Shown here: piece after piece, positions 23,279 through 31,980 of the stretch | How positions within the stretch are numbered: position 1 is the stretch's first letter | How the letters are laid out: every line of letters begins with the position of its first letter | Source of the DNA: Altererythrobacter sp. Root672 | Lineage (GTDB): Bacteria > Pseudomonadota > Alphaproteobacteria > Sphingomonadales > Sphingomonadaceae | Reading direction: 5' to 3' | DNA: 64,000 nucleotides | Assembly: GCF_001427865.1 (NCBI RefSeq) | Contig: NZ_LMHH01000003.1 | Location: forward strand, 416,359 to 480,358 | The notes under the pieces: generated by a model | Database searches by the model: none | What the model was told of the DNA's origin: nothing | The model's input: the letters and a program-made list of their open reading frames with translations, nothing else | Position numbers and translations under genes: made by a program

Positions 23279-24241
23279 ATGACAACAGTCGCAGATATCG
23301 AACAGAACGTTCCCCCCCACATTGTTCCGCGCGTACGCTCGGCACGTTTTTCAGACGGCGTCGCCACGCTCGTCGCCGACGCCTCGGGCCTGTCCCGCGC
23401 CGCCGCGGCGGAGCTGCAGCAGGAGCTGGAACAGGCGATTGGAGGCTTGGAGGGTGTGTCCGAGGTCCGCGTCGCGCTGATGGCCGACAAGGTGCAGCGG
23501 CGGATCGTGGCGATCGGATCGGGCAAGGGCGGAGTCGGGAAATCGACCCTGACCGCCAATCTCGCCGTCGCCCTGGCGCGCACCGGGCACAAGGTGGGCG
23601 TGGTCGACGCTGACATCTACGGCCCTTCGCAACCGATGCTGCTCGACGCCGCGAACCAAAAGCCGACCGCCGAAGGCCAGCAGTTGATCCCGGTCGAAAG
23701 CGAATTCGGAGTGAAGCTGCTGTCTATGGGCCAGCTCATCGCGCCGGGTAAAGCGATCGCCTGGCGCGGGCCGATGACGGGCAACGCCCTTGGTCAGCTG
23801 ATGGATGCCCAGTGGGGCGACGCTGAAGTGCTGCTGGTCGATCTGCCTCCCGGCACCGGCGACGTGCAGCTGACGATGCTGCAGAAGTTCAAGCCCGCCG
23901 GCGCAATCGTGGTCTCGACGCCGCAGGACCTGGCCCTGATCGACGCCACTCGCGCGCTCGACCTGTTCCGCCAGGCCGACATTCCGATCATCGGCCTGGT
24001 CGAAAACATGGCCGGCTATCTCTGTCCCCACTGCGGCCAGCCGAGCGAACCGTTCGGCAGCGGCGGGGCGGAAGCAGCGGCACGGGCCCTGGGCGAGGAT
24101 TTCCTTGGCCGCATTCCGCTCGCCATGGAAATCCGTGTCGCCAGCGATGCGGGCCAGCCCCCGGCGGCTAACGATGGCCCGCAGGGCAAGGCCTTCGCCG
24201 ACATCGCCGCACGACTTTCGGACTGGCTGGCGCGCCAATGA
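23279..24241 (+). CDS. mrp: Mrp/ApbC iron-sulfur carrier ATPase
   Basis: 320 residues from ATG 23279; the much longer open frame upstream is antisense to hflK and is not coding. A short N-terminal MIP18-like domain precedes the deviant Walker A GSGKGGVGKSTLTANLA and switch motifs VDADIYGPSQPML and DLPPGTGDVQ. The CPHCGQ motif is the CxxC that binds the bridging 4Fe-4S cluster of the dimer. It transfers Fe-S clusters to apoproteins in the cytoplasm. The stop lies 10 nt before the probable CTG start of the molybdoenzyme-like gene, so the two are likely coupled. Confidence 0.92.
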   Translation: MTTVADIEQNVPPHIVPRVRSARFSDGVATLVADASGLSRAAAAELQQELEQAIGGLEGVSEVRVALMADKVQRRIVAIGSGKGGVGKSTLTANLAVALARTGHKVGVVDADIYGPSQPMLLDAANQKPTAEGQQLIPVESEFGVKLLSMGQLIAPGKAIAWRGPMTGNALGQLMDAQWGDAEVLLVDLPPGTGDVQLTMLQKFKPAGAIVVSTPQDLALIDATRALDLFRQADIPIIGLVENMAGYLCPHCGQPSEPFGSGGAEAAARALGEDFLGRIPLAMEIRVASDAGQPPAANDGPQGKAFADIAARLSDWLARQ

Positions 24242-24251
24242 GGACAGGCCG

Positions 24252-26534
24252 CTGAGCCGAATTTCGGTCTCACGGCGCGGCCTGCTGGCCGGCGCTGCGG
24301 TCGGCGGCGGCCTGTTGGTCGCCTGGATGCTCCTGCCGCGCACCTACGATTCGCCGCTCGCGCCCCTGCAGGGCGAACAGGCGTTCAACGCCTGGCTCAA
24401 GATCGGGCGTGACGGAGTGGTGACCGTCGCCGTTCCGCAACTCGAGATGGGCCAGGGCGTGACGACGCTCCTGCCGCAAGTCGTGGCGATGGAACTGGGA
24501 GCGGACTGGCGCCAGATCGCCGTCGAGCTCACCCCGGCGAGCGGCGCTTACGCCAACTTCCCCTTGGCGGCCCGCTGGGCCCCCTTGCGCGGAGTGGCTT
24601 TCCCGCAGTTGGCGGACGAGCCCGACGACTATTTCCTCAAGCGTTGGGCCGAAACCGAACGCTTCAACGCGACGGCCGAAGGAACGTCGCTCGCGGCGTT
24701 CGAGATGCCTTGCCGTCTCGCCGGAGCTTCGGCCCGGGCGATGCTGGCGATGGCCGCGGCGGACCGTTGGGGCATCTCGTGGGAAGAATGCGAGGCGGAG
24801 CTGGGCTTCATCGTCCACGGCGAGAAGCGATTGAGTTTTGCCGAGTTGGCGGAAGAAGCGGCGAGCTTTTCGCCACCCGATCCTCCGCCGCTCCGTTCGC
24901 AGCCTCCGGCAGAACGGGCGCCAGTTGGTCGTGATGCCGAAGAAGCGGAAGTTCCGTTTCCCCGGTTGGACATGCCCTCGAAGGTCGATGGCAGTCTCCT
25001 GTTCGCGGGCGATGTGCGGTTGCCGGGTATGGTCTACGCCGCGATCCGTCACGGCCCGGCCGACCACGCTGAACTCTCCAGCTTCGAGCGCGAGGCAGCT
25101 GTCGGCCGGCAGGGCCTGGTCGGAATAGTCGAGGGCAAGCGTTGGCTGGCCGCAGTGGCGACCAACTGGTGGGCCGCCGAACGGGCGCTCGATGCGATGG
25201 AACCGCGCTTCAGCGTCGAGAACGTGGTCTCGTCCGGGCGTATCGACGAGGCGCTCGACCACGGTGTCAGGCGCGGCGAACCGCAGAGGATCGCCGAACG
25301 CGGCGAGGGCGACGACTTGATGGTCAAGCCCGACCTCGCCTTGCGCTACGATGTGATGCCCGCGGCGCACGGCACGATCGAGACGGCCAGCGCCACCGCG
25401 CGGTTGACGAATGGTCGGCTTGAACTGTGGCTCGCCAGCCAGGCGCCGGAACGGGCGCGGGCGGCGGCGGCCAAGGCGCTTGGTCTGTCGCTCGGCGATG
25501 TGGTGCTCTATCCGATGTCGGCCGGCGGAAGCTTCGACCGGAGGCTGGAACACGATCACGTGATCGAGGTCGCGCTGATTGCCCGCGAAATCGGCCGTCC
25601 GGTCCAGCTGGTCTGGTCGCGCTGGCAGGAACAGCTCATGCTCCGCCCGCGCCCTCCGGTTGCCGCGGTGCTGAGCGCGCGGCTGGCGCCTGGGGGCAGC
25701 ATCAACACGTTCAGAGCGCGCCTTGCGATGCCTTCGTCGGCGCTGGAGTTCGGTCGCCGCCTGTTCGACAACCAGACCACCTGGGCGGCGATCGACGCGG
25801 TCGAGGATGAACCGGATGCGATGGCGACTGAGGGTCTAATGCCGGCCTACGGCATCCCCAACGTCGCGATCGACCACGTCCCGGTTAGCATCGCGCTCCC
25901 GACCGGGCGGTTGCGCGGCAATGCCCACGGCTACACCTGCTTTTTCGTCGAGAGCTTCATCGACGAGGTAGCGCAGCGGCATCAGCAAGAGCCGCTGTCG
26001 TTCCGCATCGCCATGTTGGGAGATGACCTGCGCCTGGCCCAGTGCCTCCAGCATGCCGCTCGCCTGGGAGAGTGGGGCGGCGGTGCGGCGGGTAGTTCAC
26101 AAGGCTTGGCCTGCCACCGCATGGGCGACGCGCAGACCGGCGGGCGCATAGCGCTGGTGGCGACCGCGGTTGCCGGCGAAGGCGGCGTCAGAGTTGAGAA
26201 GCTCTCGGCAGCGGTCGACATAGGCCGAGTGGTCAACCGCGACATTGCCTTGCAGCAGATCGAAGGCGGATTGCTCTACGGTGTCGGTCTCGCTCTTGGA
26301 TCGGGCGTCGAATACGACGGCGGGCTTCCCTTGCAGGGTCGCCTGGCAGCTCTCGACTTGCCGACACTCGCCGATAGTCCGGAAATCCGCATCGAATTGA
26401 TCGACAGCGATGCCGAGCCGTTCGATCCGGGTGAACTCCCGGTAGCCGTGGTCGCCCCGGCGATCGCCAATGCACTGTTTTCCGCCACGGGGTTGCGCCT
26501 GCGGCGGCTGCCGCTGCTATCGGGTGGGTTATGA
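24252..26534 (+). CDS. Tat-exported Moco hydroxylase-like (IorB/CoxL-type) subunit
   Basis: About 760 residues of the xanthine dehydrogenase family, closest to aldehyde/isoquinoline oxidoreductase beta subunits. An N-terminal twin-arginine signal (SVSRRGLLAGAAVGGGLLVAWML) is followed by LEMGQGVTTLLPQVVAMELG, AGGSFDRRLEHD (GGGFGRR-like), PTGRLRGNAHGYTCFFVESFIDE and the C-terminal GELPVAVVAPAIANALFSATG that includes the catalytic Glu. No 2Fe-2S partner gene or XdhC-like maturation gene is adjacent. No ATG starts the signal peptide: CTG 24252 (AGGACAGG upstream) fits best; ATG 24174 would add 26 residues and overlap mrp. The substrate is unknown. Confidence 0.75.
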   Translation: MSRISVSRRGLLAGAAVGGGLLVAWMLLPRTYDSPLAPLQGEQAFNAWLKIGRDGVVTVAVPQLEMGQGVTTLLPQVVAMELGADWRQIAVELTPASGAYANFPLAARWAPLRGVAFPQLADEPDDYFLKRWAETERFNATAEGTSLAAFEMPCRLAGASARAMLAMAAADRWGISWEECEAELGFIVHGEKRLSFAELAEEAASFSPPDPPPLRSQPPAERAPVGRDAEEAEVPFPRLDMPSKVDGSLLFAGDVRLPGMVYAAIRHGPADHAELSSFEREAAVGRQGLVGIVEGKRWLAAVATNWWAAERALDAMEPRFSVENVVSSGRIDEALDHGVRRGEPQRIAERGEGDDLMVKPDLALRYDVMPAAHGTIETASATARLTNGRLELWLASQAPERARAAAAKALGLSLGDVVLYPMSAGGSFDRRLEHDHVIEVALIAREIGRPVQLVWSRWQEQLMLRPRPPVAAVLSARLAPGGSINTFRARLAMPSSALEFGRRLFDNQTTWAAIDAVEDEPDAMATEGLMPAYGIPNVAIDHVPVSIALPTGRLRGNAHGYTCFFVESFIDEVAQRHQQEPLSFRIAMLGDDLRLAQCLQHAARLGEWGGGAAGSSQGLACHRMGDAQTGGRIALVATAVAGEGGVRVEKLSAAVDIGRVVNRDIALQQIEGGLLYGVGLALGSGVEYDGGLPLQGRLAALDLPTLADSPEIRIELIDSDAEPFDPGELPVAVVAPAIANALFSATGLRLRRLPLLSGGL

Positions 26535-27526
26535 GTCTTCCAACCTCTTCATCGAGCGGGATCGGCGTGCTGCTGGTCAATCTCGGCACTCCCGACGCGC
26601 CGACGCCGCAAGCGGTGAAGCGCTATCTGCGCGAGTTCCTGTCGGATCGGCGAGTGGTTGAGATTCCGCCCATCGCTTGGCAGCCGATCCTGCGCGGTAT
26701 CATCCTGAATACGCGGCCGAAGAAGTCGGCGCATGCCTATCAGCAAGTCTGGACTGAGGCTGGCTCTCCTCTCGCAGCGATCACTGCCGAGCAGGCCGCC
26801 AGGCTGCAGGAACGGATGGGAGCCGCCGTCCGCGTTGCCTATGCGATGCGCTATGGCCAACCGGCCATCGCGACCCAGCTCGAGGCGCTGATGGAAGCGG
26901 GCTGCGAGAGGATTCTGCTCGCGCCGCTCTACCCGCAGTACTGCGGCGCCACGACCGCAACGGTCGTCGATGCGGCTGGCGATGCCCTCAAGGCCCTGCG
27001 CGCCCAGCCGACCTTGCGGACCCTGCCGCCCTACTATGACGATCCGGCCTACATCGGGGCTCTGGCGGCGGACCTGCGCGGGCGGCTCGATGCGTTGCCG
27101 TTCGCACCCGAAGTCCTCTTGCTCAGCTTCCACGGCATGCCGGAGCGGACCAGGGCTCTAGGCGATCCCTACTACTCGCATTGCCTGGAAACCGCCCGAC
27201 TGCTGGAGGCGGCACTCGACCGGCCGAGCCTGCGCTTTGTCACCACCTTCCAGTCGCGTTTCGGACGGGCCAAGTGGCTCGAACCTGCAACCGACACGGT
27301 CATTGCCGAGGAAGCGAAGCGGGGCACCCGGTGCCTGGCCGTCGTGGCGCCGGGCTTTTCGGCGGATTGCCTCGAGACGCTCGAGGAACTGGCGATCAGG
27401 GGTCGCGAACAGTTCCTGGCAGCCGGCGGAGAGGCGTTCGGCGCGCTGCCCTGTCTCAATGCCGAAAACGCTGGAATGGACATGCTCGAAACGCTTGTCC
27501 GCCGCGAATTGGCGGGCTGGCTCTGA
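26531..27526 (+). CDS. hemH: Ferrochelatase
   Basis: 331 residues. GIGVLLVNLGTPDAPTPQAVKRYLREFLSDRRVVEIP is the family N-terminus; LLSFHGMPERT includes the conserved His that takes part in metal insertion; FQSRFGRAKWLEP and VVAPGFSADCLETLEE, with the conserved Glu, complete it. It inserts Fe2+ into protoporphyrin IX, the last step of haem synthesis. Its ATG overlaps the previous stop (ATGA), so it is translated from the same message as the molybdoenzyme-like gene. Confidence 0.95.
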   Translation: MSLPTSSSSGIGVLLVNLGTPDAPTPQAVKRYLREFLSDRRVVEIPPIAWQPILRGIILNTRPKKSAHAYQQVWTEAGSPLAAITAEQAARLQERMGAAVRVAYAMRYGQPAIATQLEALMEAGCERILLAPLYPQYCGATTATVVDAAGDALKALRAQPTLRTLPPYYDDPAYIGALAADLRGRLDALPFAPEVLLLSFHGMPERTRALGDPYYSHCLETARLLEAALDRPSLRFVTTFQSRFGRAKWLEPATDTVIAEEAKRGTRCLAVVAPGFSADCLETLEELAIRGREQFLAAGGEAFGALPCLNAENAGMDMLETLVRRELAGWL

Positions 27527-27610
27527 GTTAAGCCGTAACCTGCGGATTGCATGTAAGAAAACCGCCAGCACGTTAACCTGATCTCCAAGCCTTTCTTGCC
27601 AAAGGGTCTG

Positions 27611-30073
27611 ATGGGGTCGGGAATAGTGGCAAATTTCCTGCGGCGTTGGGGCCCGCTTTGGGCGGCGTTGCTGCTTTGCCTAGGAGCGACATCGGTCAAC
27701 GCGGCCGAGATCCAGTTGCGGCCCGACCTCACGCAACCCGCCGCATCCGCTGGTCCTGCAGGCCAACCCCAGGGCGCCGACTGGACCTGGCTGCAACTCG
27801 ACGATCCACAGCGCCTGCGCGCGCTCCCGGCCAATTGGCACTTGCTGATCGACCAGGTGCGGTTCGCGGAGATCAGGACGGTCGTGACGACCGCGGACGG
27901 CAAGCGGATCGTCATTGCACGACGGGGCAATGACCTAGGACACAACTGGGCGGCAGGTGCCGTGCTCAAGTTTGAGATTGCTCCGGCGGGCGAAGAAATC
28001 CGCAGCCTGGCAATCGGCTTCAAGGGCCTCGACGATCTCGCCCTCATGCGCAAGGTCACGGCCGTCAGCGCCGATCGCTCCGCAGTGCTGGAAGGCCGCT
28101 GGTTGATCCTGATGGGCATCTACGTGGGGTTGCTGGCTTCGGCCCTCGCCTACAACTTGCTGGTGCATTTCGGGCAGCGAAGCAGCTTCCAACGTTTCTA
28201 TCTCGGCTGGGTCACCGTGGCGCTGGCCTATGGCCTGAGCTGGTCGAACCTCGGCGCTTATGCCTTCCCGGGCCTCGCCGGGCCGCTCGCGGCGCGGCTC
28301 AATAACGGCCTAGTGGGCATGCTGATCGCGCTTGCCGCGCTGTTCCTGATCTCGGTGCTCGAGCGCCGCACCGTTCCGCAGCGTCTGGTCACGGCTGTTC
28401 GGTTCTGGGCGTGCGCCGCGATGGTCGCCGGGATCCTAGCAATCGACGAACGGCTGGTTCCGGCCTCGGTCAGCGATCTCCTGCTCAATGTCGTCATGAT
28501 CTGCAGCGTCGGCACATCGATAGCCGTGATCTCGGTCGCCGCTTGGCGGGGGAGCCGGGTGGTGTGGATCTACATGGTCGGGTGGACCCCGGTCATCGCG
28601 GTCTTCGCCCTGCGCGCCGCGCGCAACTTCGGCCTCACCGGGCAGAACGACTGGGTGGACATGGCCACTTTCGGGTCCATCGGTCTCGAAGCGATGGTCT
28701 TTTCCTTCGCCATCGCCAGTCGGTTCATCGTCTTGCGCAAGGAACGCGACGCGGCCGAGGCCAGCGCTCGTGGAATGGAAATCGAGCGCGAGACGCTACA
28801 GCGCGCAGCCCATTCCGACTTCCTCACCGGCCTGGGCAACCGGGCCTTGTTCCATGCCCAATTGCGCGAGTTGTTCGGCAGGCGCGCCACCTTCACGCTC
28901 ATGCTGATCGACGTCGACTACCTGAAGGACATCAACGACCGACAGGGGCACGATGCCGGAGACGTCCTGCTGCGCCATATCGGCGAGCGACTGGGGGTAT
29001 TGTCGAGCGACCAGGTCTCGTGCGCCCGCATCGGTGGCGACGAGTTTGCGATTCTTTGCGAAGACGAACTGGGCGCCCGGCTGCTCGTCATCGACGCGCT
29101 CGATCGCTTGCAGGGAGCTGCCTGGTCGCACGGCAGCTTCCAGGGATCGCTCTCGCTCAGTATCGGCTCGGCCAGTTCGCTGGGCGCTTTGGCCCCGACG
29201 GATCTATTCCAGCAAGCCGACATTGCGCTCTACGAAGCCAAGCGTCTTGGACGAGGGCGACGGCTGGAGTTCGACGGCCGCCTGCGGCTGCAGACCGAAA
29301 ACCGGGTCGACCTGATCAGGGAGGCAACGGCCGGCCTCGATCGGGCCGAGTTCGCCCTGCATTTCCAGCCCATCGTCCACCTCGGAACCGGCAAGCTGGT
29401 GAGCGTCGAGGCGCTGCTACGGTGGAACCATCCCGAACGGGGAATGCTGACACCCGACTCCTTCGGCGGGGTCATGGAAGACGGTGATTGCGGGGCCGCG
29501 GTTCAGAAGCGCGTGATCGACCTCGCAATTCACGAACTCAGCCACCGTACGCGGGAGAACAACGTAGCGCTGGCGGTGAACTTCACGGCGATGGACTTGC
29601 GAGGGCGGGAAAGCGCCGAGCACTTGCTGGCCAAGCTGCGCGAAGCTGGCGTTGCGCCGGGTTCGCTGTGTATCGAAGTGACCGAGGGGACGATCCTCGC
29701 CAAGTCGGTCAACGATCCGACCGCCGCTCTGCGAGTGCTCCATGAAGCCGGCGTGCAGATCGCACTCGACGATTTCGGTACCGGTTATGCCTCGCTGGTC
29801 CATTTGAAGGAAATTCCGGTCGACATCCTCAAGATCGACCGGTCGTTCATTTCGGGCCTGCTGGACGACGGCGAGAGCGAAGAGATCGTCCGCGCGGTGA
29901 TCGCGCTCGGGCACGGATTGAAGAAGCGGGTGGTCGCCGAAGGGATCGAGACTCGCGCCCAGATGGAGCGCCTGCGCGAACTGGGCTGCATTTACGGGCA
30001 GGGTTACCTGTTCGCTCACCCGTCTGCGGAGTTCGATCCCGCGCTAGCCTGCCGTCCTGCTTCCGCCGCCTGA
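27611..30073 (+). CDS. Membrane GGDEF-EAL c-di-GMP enzyme with 7TM sensor
   Basis: About 820 residues: a signal-like N-terminus, a periplasmic beta domain (about 30-160), a 7TMR-DISM-type membrane region (about 165-370), a short coiled linker, GGDEF (FLTGLGNRALF, then RIGGDEFAIL with an intact GGDEF) and EAL (SVEALLRWNHPERG, CIEVTEGT, DDFGTGYASL, KIDRSFI). Both cyclase and phosphodiesterase signatures look intact, so it may make or hydrolyse c-di-GMP depending on the signal. ATG 27611 has AAAGGG upstream. No partner genes are adjacent; the PilZ protein at 347 is a possible distant receptor. Confidence 0.9.
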   Translation: MGSGIVANFLRRWGPLWAALLLCLGATSVNAAEIQLRPDLTQPAASAGPAGQPQGADWTWLQLDDPQRLRALPANWHLLIDQVRFAEIRTVVTTADGKRIVIARRGNDLGHNWAAGAVLKFEIAPAGEEIRSLAIGFKGLDDLALMRKVTAVSADRSAVLEGRWLILMGIYVGLLASALAYNLLVHFGQRSSFQRFYLGWVTVALAYGLSWSNLGAYAFPGLAGPLAARLNNGLVGMLIALAALFLISVLERRTVPQRLVTAVRFWACAAMVAGILAIDERLVPASVSDLLLNVVMICSVGTSIAVISVAAWRGSRVVWIYMVGWTPVIAVFALRAARNFGLTGQNDWVDMATFGSIGLEAMVFSFAIASRFIVLRKERDAAEASARGMEIERETLQRAAHSDFLTGLGNRALFHAQLRELFGRRATFTLMLIDVDYLKDINDRQGHDAGDVLLRHIGERLGVLSSDQVSCARIGGDEFAILCEDELGARLLVIDALDRLQGAAWSHGSFQGSLSLSIGSASSLGALAPTDLFQQADIALYEAKRLGRGRRLEFDGRLRLQTENRVDLIREATAGLDRAEFALHFQPIVHLGTGKLVSVEALLRWNHPERGMLTPDSFGGVMEDGDCGAAVQKRVIDLAIHELSHRTRENNVALAVNFTAMDLRGRESAEHLLAKLREAGVAPGSLCIEVTEGTILAKSVNDPTAALRVLHEAGVQIALDDFGTGYASLVHLKEIPVDILKIDRSFISGLLDDGESEEIVRAVIALGHGLKKRVVAEGIETRAQMERLRELGCIYGQGYLFAHPSAEFDPALACRPASAA

Positions 30074-30098
30074 GACAGCGGAAGCGTTTAGGCAGATC

Positions 30099-30785
30099 TT
30101 ACTTGCGTGAGAACTGAACGATGTACTCGGCCAAGGTGCCGAGTTCCGCGTCGGTCATCTGTCCGGCGAAGGCCGGCATGGCGCCGCGGCCGTTGGTGAG
30201 GATGTCGACCACGTAGTCCTTGGTCAGCCGCGAATTGCGGTCCAGCGAAGGACCGATCGAGCCTGCCGCTTTGGCGTCGGCCAGCGAGTGGCAGGCGCTG
30301 CACGTGTAATCGTTGAACAGCTTGAGCCCCGCGGTGCGGACTGCCGGGTCCTGTGCCGGGGCATCGGGCGCCGCCGCTTCCGGACGAACGAGATCCGCTG
30401 CGTTCGTTGCCCGAGCCGGTGCAGGTGCGCTCGGCTGGCGGTTGGCGACGGCCGCCGGCAGCGGTGCCGGTGCGTCGGCGGCGGGCATGGGCCCGGTCGC
30501 GACAAAGGCCGGGGGCGGCGCAGGCTGGACCCAGGCGCTGGCTCCAGCAGCAGCGACGGCACCTGAGCGCGGGTGGGAATACTGATCAGCCATGCTGGCG
30601 ATCGTGCCGCCTTCGCGAATGATCCCGCCGGGCACTGCGCCCGTTGCCTGATGCTGGGCGGGAGCTGCAGGAGCCAGTGTGCCGCTGCTTGCAATTTTCT
30701 GCGCCGAGCAGGCCGCTAGCGTCAACGCGCTGCTTATGCCGATAGCGGACAGGATGGCTTTCACCCCGCGACTTTGAAGGTTCAT
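30099..30785 (-). CDS. Lipoprotein cytochrome c, single haem
   Basis: 228 residues. The signal ends in a lipobox (LTLAAC), so it is likely lipid-anchored. An Ala/Pro-rich spacer (about 30-140) leads to a cytochrome c domain with one CxxCH (CSACHSL) and the axial Met in RGAMPAFAGQM, ending LGTLAEYIVQFSRK. It resembles the small class I cytochromes related to CycA/c552. It would carry electrons in the periplasm. No oxidase or dehydrogenase gene is beside it. The Pro/Ala linker suggests it reaches from the membrane. Confidence 0.85.
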   Translation of the reverse strand: MNLQSRGVKAILSAIGISSALTLAACSAQKIASSGTLAPAAPAQHQATGAVPGGIIREGGTIASMADQYSHPRSGAVAAAGASAWVQPAPPPAFVATGPMPAADAPAPLPAAVANRQPSAPAPARATNAADLVRPEAAAPDAPAQDPAVRTAGLKLFNDYTCSACHSLADAKAAGSIGPSLDRNSRLTKDYVVDILTNGRGAMPAFAGQMTDAELGTLAEYIVQFSRK

Positions 30786-30900
30786 GGCCTCTCCTCGCTC
30801 GAACCGGATTTTGGCGCGCTATCGAAGTTTGGCCCTCGTCAGACAAGAGGAACATTCGACGGAAGTGTGCATGGCCGCGGCGATCGGCGCGGGCGGCAAT

Positions 30901-30928
30901 TGCAACCTGAATAAAAGGCCATATACTG
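30901..30928 (+). promoter_or_regulatory. Sigma70-like promoter
   Basis: TTGCAA at 30901 and TATACT at 30923 are separated by 16 nt in an AT-richer patch, upstream of the gene starting at 30977. A TATAAT at 30935 is an alternative -10 without a good -35. Confidence 0.35.
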
Positions 30929-30976
30929 GCGGGTATAATCAAGAATTGTGTGCGTATAGACAAGAATGGGGGATAA

Positions 30977-31342
30977 GTGATCAGGTCGCCCGAGGAAGTT
31001 GCGCTCGAAGCATTGGCGGCCATTCGGTCCGGCGATTTCGAAAATCTGAAACCCCTGCTTAGCGAGACCATCGTGTACGAGGATCCGCGCTTGGTGCGGC
31101 GTGGCGTCGTTGCGATCAAGGCGTTATTCGAAGCTGACCGGCAAGCCTATTCAGATATGGAATGGGAAATATCCGGGCTGACTTGCGAGGGCGCTTCGGT
31201 TGTCGTGGAGCGTGTCGACCGGTTCACAATGAACGGTGAACGCTACAGCCTCGACGTCGTCGCAACATTTGAAGTCAATGAAGCGGGCAAGCTGGAGAGC
31301 TTCGTCCAATCTTTCGATTCGGCCCGACCGGTCCAGAGTTAG
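30977..31342 (+). CDS. Limonene-epoxide-hydrolase-like / SnoaL-like protein
   Basis: 121 residues from a GTG with GGGGGA 5-7 nt upstream. The NTF2-like fold is suggested by EEVALEALAAIRSGDFENLKPLLSETIVYEDP, and VVERVDRFTMNGERYSLDVVATFEV followed by LESFVQSFD resembles the Arg-Asp ... Asp pattern of limonene-1,2-epoxide hydrolases. The match is by pattern only; it could be a general SnoaL-like protein. It is monocistronic with its own AT-rich promoter region. Substrate unknown. Confidence 0.6.
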   Translation: MIRSPEEVALEALAAIRSGDFENLKPLLSETIVYEDPRLVRRGVVAIKALFEADRQAYSDMEWEISGLTCEGASVVVERVDRFTMNGERYSLDVVATFEVNEAGKLESFVQSFDSARPVQS

Positions 31343-31614
31343 TCGGACGCTCCACCATTCAGGCGCTCGCCGACTTTCGTTTGTTCCTGGAAGTGTCGCA
31401 TGGCCGCTTCGGCTTCGTCGAGGCCGGCTAGCCTGACGATATGCTCCTGATCGTGCCAACAGGCACAGACCTGCCCGTCGATCAGGCTGAAAAAGAGGCC
31501 GGTCCAGTCTTCATCGAGCTCGGACCCTGAAAGCTCGCTGCGGTTCATACAGGTGCTCACATGCAAGGTGAGCCCGTTATGCAGCGGCCCAGCCTTCTGG
31601 TTGATGAATAACAA
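31339..31614 (-). CDS. Hypothetical protein
   Basis: 91 residues, overlapping the end of the LEH-like gene by 4 nt head-on. It has a Trp/Cys-containing middle (LIDGQVCACWHDQEHIVRLAGLDEAEAAMRHF) and no domain I recognise. The composition is plausible for a soluble protein. No clear ribosome binding site was identified; the gene call is tentative. The following 150 nt up to 31767 hold nothing I can identify. Confidence 0.4.
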   Translation of the reverse strand: MLFINQKAGPLHNGLTLHVSTCMNRSELSGSELDEDWTGLFFSLIDGQVCACWHDQEHIVRLAGLDEAEAAMRHFQEQTKVGERLNGGASD

Positions 31615-31767
31615 CGTTTTCGCATCGATGTGCCGGTCCGCCGTCCTGGTTGTGGAGCAACCGGTCGAATCGAGCCCTGCGACGGTCCCGCATTTAGGTT
31701 CGAAGTCCCAACGGATTAGTTAATGGGATGGTGGCGTGAAATTAACCATCAACTCCCGCGCGCGAAC

Positions 31768-31926
31768 TCAAAAGTCGATCGCGATGCCCTTCTTCACCCA
31801 ATCGCCGTAGCGTGTCGGGCTCAGTTCTTCGTTCTCATCCGCCGCCTTTGGCGCTGGGGGTGGGCCCTCGTCCCAGTGGGCAGGCTTGTTGAAAGGGCTG
31901 GGCCGGTGGGTGGCGCGCTTGGTCAT
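31768..31926 (-). CDS. DUF1674 / SDHAF4-like succinate dehydrogenase assembly factor
   Basis: A 52-residue protein. It starts MTKRATHRPSPFN, has a Pro/Glu-rich middle, and ends LSPTRYGDWVKKGIAIDF. The C-terminal RYGDWxKKGIxxDF is the signature of DUF1674, the bacterial relatives of SDHAF4, which binds flavinylated SdhA before assembly of complex II. It is divergent from rsmB with 54 nt between starts. The signature is specific, so confidence is high despite the small size. Confidence 0.85.
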   Translation of the reverse strand: MTKRATHRPSPFNKPAHWDEGPPPAPKAADENEELSPTRYGDWVKKGIAIDF

Positions 31927-31980
31927 GGTCGTAAGATGGGGCGGGTGGCGGTGTGGCGCAACTGCCTCTAGAGGGGCGCG

